Assembly (NCBI GenBank): GCA_028279065.1
Contig: JANQSY010000110.1
Coordinates: forward strand, 1 to 64,000
Reading direction: 5' to 3'
DNA length: 64,000 nt
DNA from: Cytophagales bacterium
GTDB taxonomy: Bacteria; Bacteroidota; Bacteroidia; Cytophagales; CCMP332
The position numbers and the translations under genes were made by a program. The notes below the pieces were generated by a model that was not told the origin of the DNA, ran no database searches, and saw nothing but the letters and a program-made list of their open reading frames with translations. Shown one piece after another: positions 7,761-15,998 of the stretch. Numbering within the stretch: the first letter of the stretch is position 1; the number at the start of each line of letters is the position of its first letter.

Positions 7761-8795
7761 ATGGCCACAGCAAAAAAAGCTCCTGCAAAAAAGACCAAAA
7801 AAGAATCAGGGCATTCAAAATCCAGGTATTTATTCTGGTATGAAAAAATGCAGCTGATCAGGCTTTTTGAGCAAAAATGTGCTCAACTCTACGGACAACA
7901 GAAGATCAGAGGTTTCTGCCACCTGTATATCGGGCAGGAAGCAAGCGCCGTTGGAGCGCTTACCGCCCTTGAGAAGGATGACAAGTGGATCACCGCTTAC
8001 AGGGACCATGGACATCCTTTGGCTCTTGGATCTGACCCCAAAAGGGTAATGGCTGAGCTTTATGGTAAGGGGACTGGGGTTTCCTCAGGAAAAGGGGGAT
8101 CCATGCACCTGTTTGATAAGGAAGTTAACTTTTTTGGCGGGCATGGAATAGTAGGTGGACAGATCCCTTTGGGGGCCGGAATAGGGTTTGCTGAAAAGTA
8201 CCTTAAGACAGGAAACATATGTATCTGTTACATGGGGGACGGAGCTGTCCGACAGGGAGCGTTCCACGAGGCTTTCAACCTCGCGATGACCTGGAAACTG
8301 CCGGTGGTCTTTGTGGTGGAAAACAACGGATATGCCATGGGTACTTCCGTTGAGAGAACCTCCAATGTCACCCACCTGTATCAATTGGGCGAAGCCTATG
8401 ATATGCCCTCAAGACCTGTAGATGCCATGAAGATCGAAGAGGTTCATGATGAAACCTTTAAGGCTGCAGAGAATGCAAGAAAAGGAAATGGCCCGTCCTT
8501 CCTTGAATACAGAACCTACAGATATAAAGGCCACTCAATGTCTGATCCTGCCAAGTACAGGACCAAGGATGAGGTCGAGGAATACAAGCAGCATGATTCT
8601 ATTGGACAGGTAAAGAAAACAATCCTTTCAAAGAAATACGCCACGCAGGCAGCCCTGGACAAGATCGACGAAAAGATCAAAGCGCTAGTGCAGGAAGCGG
8701 TGGATTTTGCTGAGGATTCGGCATGGCCGGATCCTTCAGAAGCTTATAAGCACGTTTACAAGCAAGAAAACTACCCTTTTATCATCGAAGAGTAA
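7761..8795 (+). CDS. pdhA: Pyruvate dehydrogenase E1 component, alpha subunit
   Basis: 344 residues from the ATG at 7761. The frame is open 31 codons further upstream, but those would overlap recF and resemble no family member. The N-terminus is Lys/Ala-rich (ATAKKAPAKKTKK), followed by the E1-alpha core with QLYGQQKIRGFCHLYIGQEA-type sequence. The thiamine-diphosphate motif runs from GDGAVRQGAFHEAFN (about residue 158) to VENNGYAMGT. The regulatory-loop region RYKGHSMSDPAKYRT follows at about 252-267. It decarboxylates pyruvate and passes the acetyl group to lipoyl-E2. The beta subunit and E2 are not in the window. A candidate promoter sits at 7726-7733. Confidence 0.96.
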   Translation: MATAKKAPAKKTKKESGHSKSRYLFWYEKMQLIRLFEQKCAQLYGQQKIRGFCHLYIGQEASAVGALTALEKDDKWITAYRDHGHPLALGSDPKRVMAELYGKGTGVSSGKGGSMHLFDKEVNFFGGHGIVGGQIPLGAGIGFAEKYLKTGNICICYMGDGAVRQGAFHEAFNLAMTWKLPVVFVVENNGYAMGTSVERTSNVTHLYQLGEAYDMPSRPVDAMKIEEVHDETFKAAENARKGNGPSFLEYRTYRYKGHSMSDPAKYRTKDEVEEYKQHDSIGQVKKTILSKKYATQAALDKIDEKIKALVQEAVDFAEDSAWPDPSEAYKHVYKQENYPFIIEE

Positions 8796-8806
8796 TTCAT
8801 TATTTC

Positions 8807-8814
8807 TAATTTTG
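8807..8814 (+). promoter_or_regulatory. Candidate -7 promoter box of the TPR gene
   Basis: TAATTTTG is a perfect TAnnTTTG box. It is followed by CGCC and located 17 bases before the ATG at 8831, right after the pdhA stop. It suggests the TPR-ribH-cutA run has its own promoter. Confidence 0.45.
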
Positions 8815-8830
8815 CGCCTCGAAAAATTTA

Positions 8831-9529
8831 ATGATGGCAAAAGAGGAAAGGGAAAATCAGGAACAACAGCAGGTAGAGGAAAGCAAGGGCGCAAGTGTTG
8901 CCCAGGATTTCATCGAAAGGAATAAGAACCTTGTTCAGTATGTGGGCGGTACCCTTGCTGCAATAATTGTGCTTGGATTCTTCGGATACAATTATTTCAC
9001 CGGCCAGAACCAGGAGGCACAGGAGGAGATGTTCAGGGCTGTATTCTACTTCGAAAAGGACAGTCTGGACCTGGCCCTATATGGTGATGGGGATATCACA
9101 CTCGGATTCGAGGACATTGTAGATGACTATGGTTACACCGAGGCCGGCAACCTTGCTAAGTATTATGCCGGTGCCTGCCATCTTAAAATGGGGAATTTCG
9201 AAGAAGCGGTTGATTTTCTAAAAGATTTCAGTGGTGATGATCTGTTCGTCCAGGCAAGAGCGTACTGCCTTATCGGTGATGCCTACATGGAGATGGATGA
9301 GTTTGGAGATGCTATCGACTATTACAAAAGGGCAAGCGACTACAAACCGAACAAATCATTTACACCTATGTATCTGATGAAGCTTGGGCTTGCGTATGAA
9401 ACCGTCAATAATTGGGAAGCCGCTGCTGAGGCCTATGGAAGGATCATAAGTGAGTTCCCTGGCTCCACAGAATTGAACGACGCCAAAAAGTTCAAAGCCC
9501 GAGCCGAGATAGAAAAGACCAATACTTAA
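8831..9529 (+). CDS. Tetratricopeptide-repeat protein with N-terminal membrane anchor
   Basis: 232 residues. The N-terminal ~35 are polar and cytoplasmic, rich in Glu/Gln. One transmembrane helix follows (about 37-57: VQYVGGTLAAIIVLGFFGYN). A periplasmic region carries TPR-like helix pairs, for example AKYYAGACHLKMGNFEEAVDFL, VQARAYCLIGDAYMEMDEFGD and PMYLMKLGLAYETVNNWEAA. The layout resembles the YfgM/TPR_21 type, which associates with periplasmic protein folding and secretion in other bacteria. Two adjacent ATGs (8831, 8834) can start it. It is followed after 20 bases by ribH; the recF-TPR-ribH neighbourhood is one I recognise from other Bacteroidota, here interrupted by pdhA. Confidence 0.85.
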   Translation: MMAKEERENQEQQQVEESKGASVAQDFIERNKNLVQYVGGTLAAIIVLGFFGYNYFTGQNQEAQEEMFRAVFYFEKDSLDLALYGDGDITLGFEDIVDDYGYTEAGNLAKYYAGACHLKMGNFEEAVDFLKDFSGDDLFVQARAYCLIGDAYMEMDEFGDAIDYYKRASDYKPNKSFTPMYLMKLGLAYETVNNWEAAAEAYGRIISEFPGSTELNDAKKFKARAEIEKTNT

Positions 9530-9549
9530 TCAGGGCTCAGCCCGGCCTG

Positions 9550-10038
9550 ATGTCATCATCAGATAAAAATCTTGACTCACACTCCAATATCAACCTTGGA
9601 CATTCCGAAGGCAAGAAGATAGGACTTGTTGTCTCAGAATGGAATGAAGAGATCACCAGCAATCTATTGCATGGAGCAGAGGAAGCACTTTTGGCAAATG
9701 GCATCATAGCTGAGGACATCACCACTGCCTTTGTTCCAGGAAGTTTTGAGTTGATCCTTGGTTCAAAATGGATGGCGGAAGATCCGGAGATCGATGCGGT
9801 CATCGCTTTGGGATCTGTCATCCAAGGGGAGACGAAACATTTTGATTTCATTTGCCAGGCTGTAGCTCAGGGAATCAAAGACGTCAATCTCAGCATTGGA
9901 AAACCAGTGGTTTTTGGAGTGCTTACCACGGACACCATGGAGCAGGCAATGGACAGGGCAGGAGGGGAACATGGCAATAAAGGGTATGAGGCTGGAATCA
10001 CTGCGCTGAAAATGCTTGGTCTTAAGGATAAACTCTGA
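9550..10038 (+). CDS. ribH: 6,7-dimethyl-8-ribityllumazine synthase
   Basis: 162 residues. It condenses 5-amino-6-ribitylaminouracil with 3,4-dihydroxy-2-butanone-4-phosphate, the penultimate step of riboflavin synthesis. Visible family motifs are VVSEWNEEITSNLLHGA near the N-terminus, VPGSFELIL, the GETKHFDF loop with the catalytic-site His, and VFGVLTTDTMEQA followed by GNKGYEA. The ATG at 9550 lies 20 bases after the TPR gene. Its TGA overlaps the cutA ATG by one base, so the two are translationally coupled. No other riboflavin gene is present in the window. Confidence 0.96.
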   Translation: MSSSDKNLDSHSNINLGHSEGKKIGLVVSEWNEEITSNLLHGAEEALLANGIIAEDITTAFVPGSFELILGSKWMAEDPEIDAVIALGSVIQGETKHFDFICQAVAQGIKDVNLSIGKPVVFGVLTTDTMEQAMDRAGGEHGNKGYEAGITALKMLGLKDKL

Positions 10039-10340
10039 TGATCTCGGTTTATGTCACTTTTCCGGATAAGAAAACGGCAAAGGAGATCTCCACAACACTT
10101 CTCGAAAAAAAGCTAATAGCTTGCGCAACCATGATGGAAGGGGAGAGCCTTTACCATTGGGAAGGAAAACTGCAGAATGATACAGAGGTAGTAGCATTTC
10201 TGAAAACCAAGAAAGAAAATTGGGAAAAGGTCAAGCTTGCAATTGAAGGATCACACCCCTATGATGTTCCCTGCATAGTTCGTCTTGAAGTCGAGGCCAA
10301 TTCAGCCTATAAAAATTGGGTTGAAGGGGAGACTCAATAA
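10038..10340 (+). CDS. cutA: CutA-family divalent-cation tolerance protein
   Basis: 100 residues, the standard CutA length. It shows YVTFPDKKTAKEISTTLLEK, LIACATMMEGESLYHWEGK and the C-terminal HPYDVPCIVRLEVE typical of this small trimeric protein. CutA is linked to copper tolerance in E. coli, though its molecular role remains unclear. It overlaps ribH by one base (TGATG) and overlaps the convergent GNAT gene tail-to-tail by seven bases. Confidence 0.94.
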   Translation: MISVYVTFPDKKTAKEISTTLLEKKLIACATMMEGESLYHWEGKLQNDTEVVAFLKTKKENWEKVKLAIEGSHPYDVPCIVRLEVEANSAYKNWVEGETQ

Positions 10341-10792
10341 TCCTTCATCCACTCAAACATCTTATAATGATCCCCATCCATACCGATGGCCTTATAGACC
10401 GATTGAGCCGCGGTATTGGTCTTGTCCACGTATAACCGGATCCCCATCAGGGATTCATCCTTCAAGACCTGATCCTTAATATGAGCATAGATCTGTTTAA
10501 ACACCCCTTTCCCCCGATATTCCGGCAAGACGTAAACCGAATGAACCCAAAGAACATTTCCGTTCCTCCAATCACTCCATTCTTTCAAAACCAGGGTAGA
10601 AGCAATTACCTCCTCCTTATGAGTGGCTACGAGGTAATAGCCGATCTCGGCATTACCGAGCAAATGTGAAACTCCTTTTTGCAGGGTTTGAGATGCAAGT
10701 TCCTGGCCCTCGGTTTCCATGGCCATCTTTATCTGGAATTCGATCAGAAGGTCCAGATCAGCATCATTAGCAGTTCTGATTTGAAAACCCAT
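10334..10792 (-). CDS. GNAT-family N-acetyltransferase
   Basis: 152 residues. The GNAT acetyl-CoA site is clear: VHSVYVLPEYRGKGVFKQIY (about 85-105) contains the Q/RxxGxG/A-type loop RGKGVF. Motif B follows as IRLYVDKTNTAAQSVYKAIG. The N-terminus IRTANDADLDLLIEFQ is the usual strand-helix start. The substrate is unknown. Closest in style are GNATs that act on small amines or toxins, but nothing in the sequence decides this. The gene is convergent with cutA and divergent from gcvP; it starts 80 bases from the gcvP ATG. Confidence 0.88.
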   Translation of the reverse strand: MGFQIRTANDADLDLLIEFQIKMAMETEGQELASQTLQKGVSHLLGNAEIGYYLVATHKEEVIASTLVLKEWSDWRNGNVLWVHSVYVLPEYRGKGVFKQIYAHIKDQVLKDESLMGIRLYVDKTNTAAQSVYKAIGMDGDHYKMFEWMKDY

Positions 10793-10845
10793 AGGCTTTA
10801 GGATTTTGTTGCCCTGAAATTAAACTTAAGTAGCCACATTTAGGT

Positions 10846-10853
10846 TAATTTTG
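10846..10853 (+). promoter_or_regulatory. Candidate -7 promoter box of gcvP
   Basis: TAATTTTG is a perfect TAnnTTTG box, followed by CGGCCC. It lies 19 bases before the ATG at 10873. A TTA 17 bases upstream of the box could serve as a weak -33 element. Confidence 0.45.
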
Positions 10854-10872
10854 CGGCCCTGAATTGCAAAAA

Positions 10873-13725
10873 ATGAGTAAACCTGAAATCAACACCCAAG
10901 CGTTTGAACCAAGGCATATCGGACCCTCGATCAAAGAGGAAAAGGAAATGCTCGAAAAGATCGGTGTAAAGGATAAGGATGAACTTATCATCAAGACCAT
11001 TCCAGACAATATCAGACTCAAAAAGGAACTGGACCTACCCGTGGCTCAGGAGGAACAGGAATTCCTTCATGATTTCAAGGAATTGATGGAGAAGAATAAG
11101 GTGTTCAGATCCTATATAGGAATGGGATACTACGGAACCCATGTCCCCACTGTTATTCAAAGGAACATTCTTGAGAATCCAGGCTGGTACACTGCCTATA
11201 CCCCTTATCAGGCAGAAATCTCCCAGGGCCGACTGGAAATGCTTCTGAATTTTCAAACTGTTGTTTCCGAACTGACCGGATTCGATCTGGCCAATGCCTC
11301 TCTTCTTGACGAAGGCACAGCGGCTGCCGAAGCCATGGCAATGTTCTACCATGTTAAGCGAGGAAGTAAAAAGAACTCTAACACCTTTTTTGCTTCAGAT
11401 AGATGCTTCCCTCAGACCCTGGATGTTTTAAAGACCAGGGCAGGATTTGTAGGCATAGATCTGGAAATAGGGGATATTGAAAGCCTTGACCTAACCCGCG
11501 AGGACCTGTTCGGGGTTTTGATCCAATACCCCGATAAACTCGGAGAGATCAAAGACCATTCTGCTCTGATCGCTACAGCTAAGGAAAACGACTTGTATGT
11601 ATCCATGGCAACGGACCTGTTGGCCCTGACCATGTTAAAGTCACCAGGAAGCATGGGAGCCGATGTAGCTATTGGTTCCGCCCAGCGGTTCGGGGTTCCA
11701 ATGGGTTATGGTGGCCCACATGCAGCCTTCTTTGCAACCAAAGAAGACTATAAGAGAATGATCCCCGGAAGGATCATCGGTGTATCTCAGGATAGGTTTG
11801 GAAATCCTGCATTCCGCATGGCGCTCCAGACAAGAGAACAACATATCAGGAGGGAGAAGGCCACTTCAAATATCTGTACCGCACAGGTCCTTCTTGCAGT
11901 CATGGCAGGAGCTTATGCTGTATATCATGGTCCGGCCGGGATCAGAAGCATCGCAGACAATGTTCATAGCCATGCCAGTCTCCTTGCAGCGAGCCTCAAG
12001 GCGGGGGGAAAGGAATTAGCTGGGTCCTATTTCTTTGACACCGTCTTTTTCAAGACTGATGAAGTCGAAAAATCAAACATTAGAAAAGCTGCTGAGGAAA
12101 ACGAGCTCAACCTGAACTATTACTACGATGGTCTGATCGGTATATCGGTAGATGAAACCACCACCGATAAAGACGTTGAGGCTCTTTTAAATGTACTTGG
12201 GATCGAAAAGGCAAATGATCCGGGTTCTCCGGTACCTAAGGATTTGGAAAGGGGAGTGGATTATCTCAAGGAGGAAGTATTCCACCGTTTCCATTCTGAG
12301 CATGAAATGCTGCGTTATCTGAAAAGGCTTGAGAATAAGGACATCAGCCTAACTCATTCTATGATCTCGCTTGGATCTTGTACCATGAAGCTTAACGCCA
12401 CGTCGGAGATGATCCCTGTCTCCTGGCCTGAAGTAAATCAGTTGCACCCTTTTTGTCCGGCAGAACAGAGTGAAGGTTATGCGGAGATGATGGAGAATCT
12501 TGAAAGGTGGCTAGCTGAGATCACGGGATTCCACTCTGTATCCCTTCAGCCGAATTCCGGAGCTCAGGGGGAGTTTGCTGGCCTTGCTGTGATAGCAGCA
12601 TATCATCAGGACCGGGGTGATGATTCAAGAAGCACGGTGCTCATTCCCAGCTCTGCGCATGGCACCAACCCAGCCAGTGCGGTAATGGCGGGCATGGATG
12701 TCAAGATTGTTCAATGCGACGAAAGGGGAAACATAGATGTGAATGATCTTCAAGAAAAAGCGGTGGCTGCCGGAAAGGAACTCTCTGGTCTGATGGTGAC
12801 CTACCCTTCAACCCATGGGGTTTTTGAGAAGGAGATCATTAAAGTTTGCGATATTATCCATGAGCAGGGTGGACTGGTTTATATGGATGGTGCGAATATG
12901 AATGCGCAGGTAGGATATACCAGTCCTGCAAATATTGGTGCCGATGTTTGTCACCTCAACCTACACAAGACTTTTTGCATTCCGCATGGTGGAGGCGGCC
13001 CCGGGATGGGCCCAATAGGAGTAGCAGAACATCTTGCTCCATATTTGCCAAAGCATGTGCTCATCCCTACAGGAGGTGAAAAAGGAATTTCAGCAATTTC
13101 GGCGGCGCCATTCGGATCCTCGAGCATACTTCCTATTTCCTATGCCTATATCAGGATGATGGGCTTGCATGGCTTGAAAAACGCCACGGCAACGGCAATT
13201 CTCAATGCCAATTATATCAAGGCCAGGCTTGAGAAGGATTTCAAGGTACTTTATGTCGGAGATCTGGGGATGTCCGCCCACGAACTCATCATCGACCTGC
13301 GGGAATTCAAACATGACGGAGTGGAAGCCGAAGATGTGGCAAAGCGCTTAATGGATTATGGCTACCATGCTCCAACTATGTCCTTCCCGGTACCCGGAAC
13401 CTTGATGGTGGAACCAACCGAAAGTGAGACCAAGGAAGAGCTGGATAGATTCTGTGATGCGATGCTCTCCATAAAACAAGAGATCAAAGAGGTGGCTGAT
13501 GGAGCTTTTCCAAAGGATGACAATGTCCTTGTCAATGCACCTCATCCCCTTGAGCATTTCATTTCAGGAGATTGGGAGCATGCCTATTCCAGGGAAAAAG
13601 CAGGATTGCCTTTGGAATTCCTCAAGGTGCACAAAGTATGGCCTTCTGTGGGAAGGATCGACAATGCTTACGGAGACAGGAATCTAATCTGCACCTGCGC
13701 TCCATTGGAATCCTATCAATCTTAG
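10873..13725 (+). CDS. gcvP: Glycine dehydrogenase (aminomethyl-transferring), P-protein of the glycine cleavage system
   Basis: 950 residues from ATG 10873 (an in-frame TTG at 10864 would add three). It is the long, fused form in which both halves carry the PLP-enzyme fold. The N-terminal half opens FEPRHIGPSIKEEKEML and has SLLDEGTAAAEAM. The C-terminal half has NSGAQGEFAGL, SSAHGTNPASA and the PLP-lysine motif LHKTFCIPHGGGGPGMGP, with the lysine at about residue 699. It decarboxylates glycine and passes the aminomethyl group to lipoylated GcvH. GcvH and GcvT are not in the window, but lipB and a lipoate ligase are. It is followed six bases later by the ABC operon. Confidence 0.97.
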   Translation: MSKPEINTQAFEPRHIGPSIKEEKEMLEKIGVKDKDELIIKTIPDNIRLKKELDLPVAQEEQEFLHDFKELMEKNKVFRSYIGMGYYGTHVPTVIQRNILENPGWYTAYTPYQAEISQGRLEMLLNFQTVVSELTGFDLANASLLDEGTAAAEAMAMFYHVKRGSKKNSNTFFASDRCFPQTLDVLKTRAGFVGIDLEIGDIESLDLTREDLFGVLIQYPDKLGEIKDHSALIATAKENDLYVSMATDLLALTMLKSPGSMGADVAIGSAQRFGVPMGYGGPHAAFFATKEDYKRMIPGRIIGVSQDRFGNPAFRMALQTREQHIRREKATSNICTAQVLLAVMAGAYAVYHGPAGIRSIADNVHSHASLLAASLKAGGKELAGSYFFDTVFFKTDEVEKSNIRKAAEENELNLNYYYDGLIGISVDETTTDKDVEALLNVLGIEKANDPGSPVPKDLERGVDYLKEEVFHRFHSEHEMLRYLKRLENKDISLTHSMISLGSCTMKLNATSEMIPVSWPEVNQLHPFCPAEQSEGYAEMMENLERWLAEITGFHSVSLQPNSGAQGEFAGLAVIAAYHQDRGDDSRSTVLIPSSAHGTNPASAVMAGMDVKIVQCDERGNIDVNDLQEKAVAAGKELSGLMVTYPSTHGVFEKEIIKVCDIIHEQGGLVYMDGANMNAQVGYTSPANIGADVCHLNLHKTFCIPHGGGGPGMGPIGVAEHLAPYLPKHVLIPTGGEKGISAISAAPFGSSSILPISYAYIRMMGLHGLKNATATAILNANYIKARLEKDFKVLYVGDLGMSAHELIIDLREFKHDGVEAEDVAKRLMDYGYHAPTMSFPVPGTLMVEPTESETKEELDRFCDAMLSIKQEIKEVADGAFPKDDNVLVNAPHPLEHFISGDWEHAYSREKAGLPLEFLKVHKVWPSVGRIDNAYGDRNLICTCAPLESYQS

Positions 13726-13731
13726 ATCTGA

Positions 13732-14379
13732 ATGGCTGATCCTGGATATGATCTTATATGCCAGGACCTTTCCTTTCAATACCAGGGAGGAAAGGAACTG
13801 AGATACCCTGACCTCAGGCTAGAGAAGGGCAGCCATTGGCTGATCATTGGCCCTTCGGGAAGTGGAAAGACCACACTGTTAAATATGATCGCAGGACTTC
13901 TCAAACCTGAACATGGAAAGATTTTGTTCCTTGGAACAGAGATATACGCTTTAAGCAGCAAAGATCTGGACCATTTCAGGGGCGAAAACCTTGGAATAGT
14001 TTTCCAAACGCCTCGTTTCTTTTCTGCCATGAGCGTTCTGCAGAATCTGTTGATCTCAAACTATCTCGCTGGCAAGAAGCAAAGCAAGGAAAGGGCTCTC
14101 TACCTCCTGCATACCCTTGGATTGAAGGGTATGGAAAGAAAGAATGTAAAGGAGTTGAGTCTGGGGGAACAACAAAGGCTTTCTCTTGCCCGGGCCTTGA
14201 TGAACAGTCCGGAGATACTGATCGCAGATGAACCCACCTCTGCTTTGGACGATAAGAATTGTGATGAACTTACCAATCTCCTGGAGAAGGAAGCAAATGA
14301 ATTCGGAACTACCCTCATTATTGTTTCCCATGATGCCAGGTTGAAGTCAAGATTCCCGAATCAGATAGAACTGAAATGA
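13732..14379 (+). CDS. ABC transporter ATP-binding protein, LolD/MacB class
   Basis: 215 residues. Walker A is GPSGSGKTTLL (from residue 40), the Q-loop region is GIVFQTPRFFSAMSVLQNL, the signature is LSLGEQQRLSLARAL and Walker B is ILIADEPTSALDDKN. Its small size and the partner, an FtsX-type permease starting in an ATGA overlap, place it in the LolD/MacB/type VII superfamily. Those machines use ATP to drive periplasmic work rather than transmembrane transport of small solutes. It begins six bases after gcvP but is functionally unrelated, so the shared operon may be only positional. Confidence 0.92.
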   Translation: MADPGYDLICQDLSFQYQGGKELRYPDLRLEKGSHWLIIGPSGSGKTTLLNMIAGLLKPEHGKILFLGTEIYALSSKDLDHFRGENLGIVFQTPRFFSAMSVLQNLLISNYLAGKKQSKERALYLLHTLGLKGMERKNVKELSLGEQQRLSLARALMNSPEILIADEPTSALDDKNCDELTNLLEKEANEFGTTLIIVSHDARLKSRFPNQIELK

Positions 14380-15548
14380 ATCTCTTTTACCTGGTTTGGA
14401 AGAACGTTTGGAAGAAGCCTTTGGCTAGTCTTTTGAGCATACTCTTATTTTCACTTGGCACCACCATTATTCTATCTATTTCCTCTGCTCAGGAATCCTT
14501 AAAGACCCAGGTTAAGGAAAGCGTTCAGGGAGTAGATATGATCCTTGGGGCAAATGGTAGTCCATTGCAACTGGTTCTTTCCTCCCTTTTCCATATTGAT
14601 TTCCCTACAGGGAATATTCCCTTGGAGAAAACCGAAAAACTCCTGAAAAATCCCTTGATCAAGGAATATTTACACATTTCAATTGGGGACAATTATCAGG
14701 GCTATAGGATTGTAGGAACTGAGCCCGAATTCCTAGATTGGTTCAAGGCAGAAATTGAGTTTGGAAAACCTTGGAACATGTCTTTTGGAGCTGTGATCGG
14801 CGCTGAGGTTGCCCAAAATATGAACCTGGAATTAGGAGGGCAATTCCATAGCTCGCATGGTTTTTCCGGGGAGGGCATGGGTCATGACGACCACCCTTTT
14901 AATGTGGTTGGGATCCTAAAAGAAACGGGAGGTGTAGCAGATAGGCTCATATTTTGTTCCACTGAAACGGTTTGGAATGTTCACGGTAAGCAGCGAGATG
15001 CGGATTCAGAGATCACAGCCAGCCTGATCCGGTTTCGGAACCCAGGAGGGCTGGTTGCTTTTCCAAGGATTGTTAGAAAAATTCCTGAATTCACTGTTGC
15101 CTCCCCTGCTTTTGAGATCAACCGTTTATTTCTGGTTTTTGAACCGCTAATTGGATTTCTTAAAGTCCTTGCCTGGGTGATCATCATTATTTCTTCCCTG
15201 AGTATCATGTTCGCGCTTTTTAATGCGCTCTCCGAAAGGGTATATGAGATCTCACTCATGAGGGTCATGGGGGCATCAAGGAGAAAAGTATTCCTGTCCC
15301 TGATCCTGGAGGGCCTTTATCTTGCTTTCTTTGGTTTCGTGGCAGGGTTTTTGTTTTCCAAAGTGATCAGCCAAAATCTACTTGCCTGGGTACTCCCAGG
15401 ATTTGCAAGCAGTGGCTCCTGGTTTGAAATCAGCTCATTTGAGATTTCTTTATTTGTTTTGGTGCTGCTAATGGGTGTAGTCGCCGCCTTGATCCCCGCG
15501 ATCATCGGTGCCCGAAAAGAGATTTCTAGGATACTTTTCTCAGAATGA
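14376..15548 (+). CDS. FtsX-like ABC permease with His-rich periplasmic loop
   Basis: 390 residues. Layout: one transmembrane helix at about 15-35, a ~220-residue periplasmic domain of MacB type (opening with the characteristic ESVQGVDMILGANGSPLQL), then three C-terminal helices at about 258-285, 310-335 and 360-382. The cytoplasmic coupling helix EISLMRVMGASRRKVF is clear. The periplasmic domain carries SSHGFSGEGMGHDDHPF (159-175), a cluster of three His and two Asp that would suit a metal ion. It overlaps the ATPase gene upstream and the CxxC protein gene downstream by four bases each, a tight three-gene operon. Confidence 0.9.
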   Translation: MNLFYLVWKNVWKKPLASLLSILLFSLGTTIILSISSAQESLKTQVKESVQGVDMILGANGSPLQLVLSSLFHIDFPTGNIPLEKTEKLLKNPLIKEYLHISIGDNYQGYRIVGTEPEFLDWFKAEIEFGKPWNMSFGAVIGAEVAQNMNLELGGQFHSSHGFSGEGMGHDDHPFNVVGILKETGGVADRLIFCSTETVWNVHGKQRDADSEITASLIRFRNPGGLVAFPRIVRKIPEFTVASPAFEINRLFLVFEPLIGFLKVLAWVIIIISSLSIMFALFNALSERVYEISLMRVMGASRRKVFLSLILEGLYLAFFGFVAGFLFSKVISQNLLAWVLPGFASSGSWFEISSFEISLFVLVLLMGVVAALIPAIIGARKEISRILFSE

Positions 15549-15985
15549 TGAACAAACTGATACTTGGATTTTTCTTTATTGTCTTTGCAGGTGAGACTGT
15601 CGTTGCTCAAGGGATGGCCGTATGGAACGTCCTGGCCGATGTGAGATATGGGATAAGATATGACGAGGACCTTGAATACGATGTTGAATACCCGATCTTT
15701 TCTGAAAAGATCAAGGCCTTAGAAGGGAAGGAAGTTGAGGTCAAAGGATATATGATCCCTTTGGATGAGCTGATAGGCCAAAATTTCTTCATTCTCTCTG
15801 CGTTTCCCTTCAATATGTGTTTTTTCTGCGGTGGGGCCGGCCCCGAAACCGTAATAGAGATCAATACCCTTAAAAGGATCCAATTTACAGAAGAGCCTAT
15901 ATTGATAAAGGGCAAATTGGAATTGAATCAATTTGATTACAATCACATGATGTATATTTTGAATGATGCTGTCCTTGTGGATTAG
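15545..15985 (+). CDS. Secreted DUF3299-like protein with CFFCGGAGPE motif
   Basis: 146 residues. An N-terminal signal peptide (about 1-21, hydrophobic, ending VVAQG) precedes a small beta-rich domain. Residues 66-75 read VEVKGYMIPL, then comes FNMCFFCGGAGPETVIE with C92, C95 and the GPE triplet, and finally GKLELNQFDYNHMMYILNDA. I associate this pattern with DUF3299-type periplasmic proteins. In Vibrio a protein of this class is, as I recall, part of the zinc-regulated ZrgABCDE transporter, next to an ABC ATPase and permease. That parallel and the His-rich permease loop suggest a role in metal acquisition or sensing; this is inference. Confidence 0.7.
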   Translation: MMNKLILGFFFIVFAGETVVAQGMAVWNVLADVRYGIRYDEDLEYDVEYPIFSEKIKALEGKEVEVKGYMIPLDELIGQNFFILSAFPFNMCFFCGGAGPETVIEINTLKRIQFTEEPILIKGKLELNQFDYNHMMYILNDAVLVD

Positions 15986-15998
15986 GCATCATCAATAA

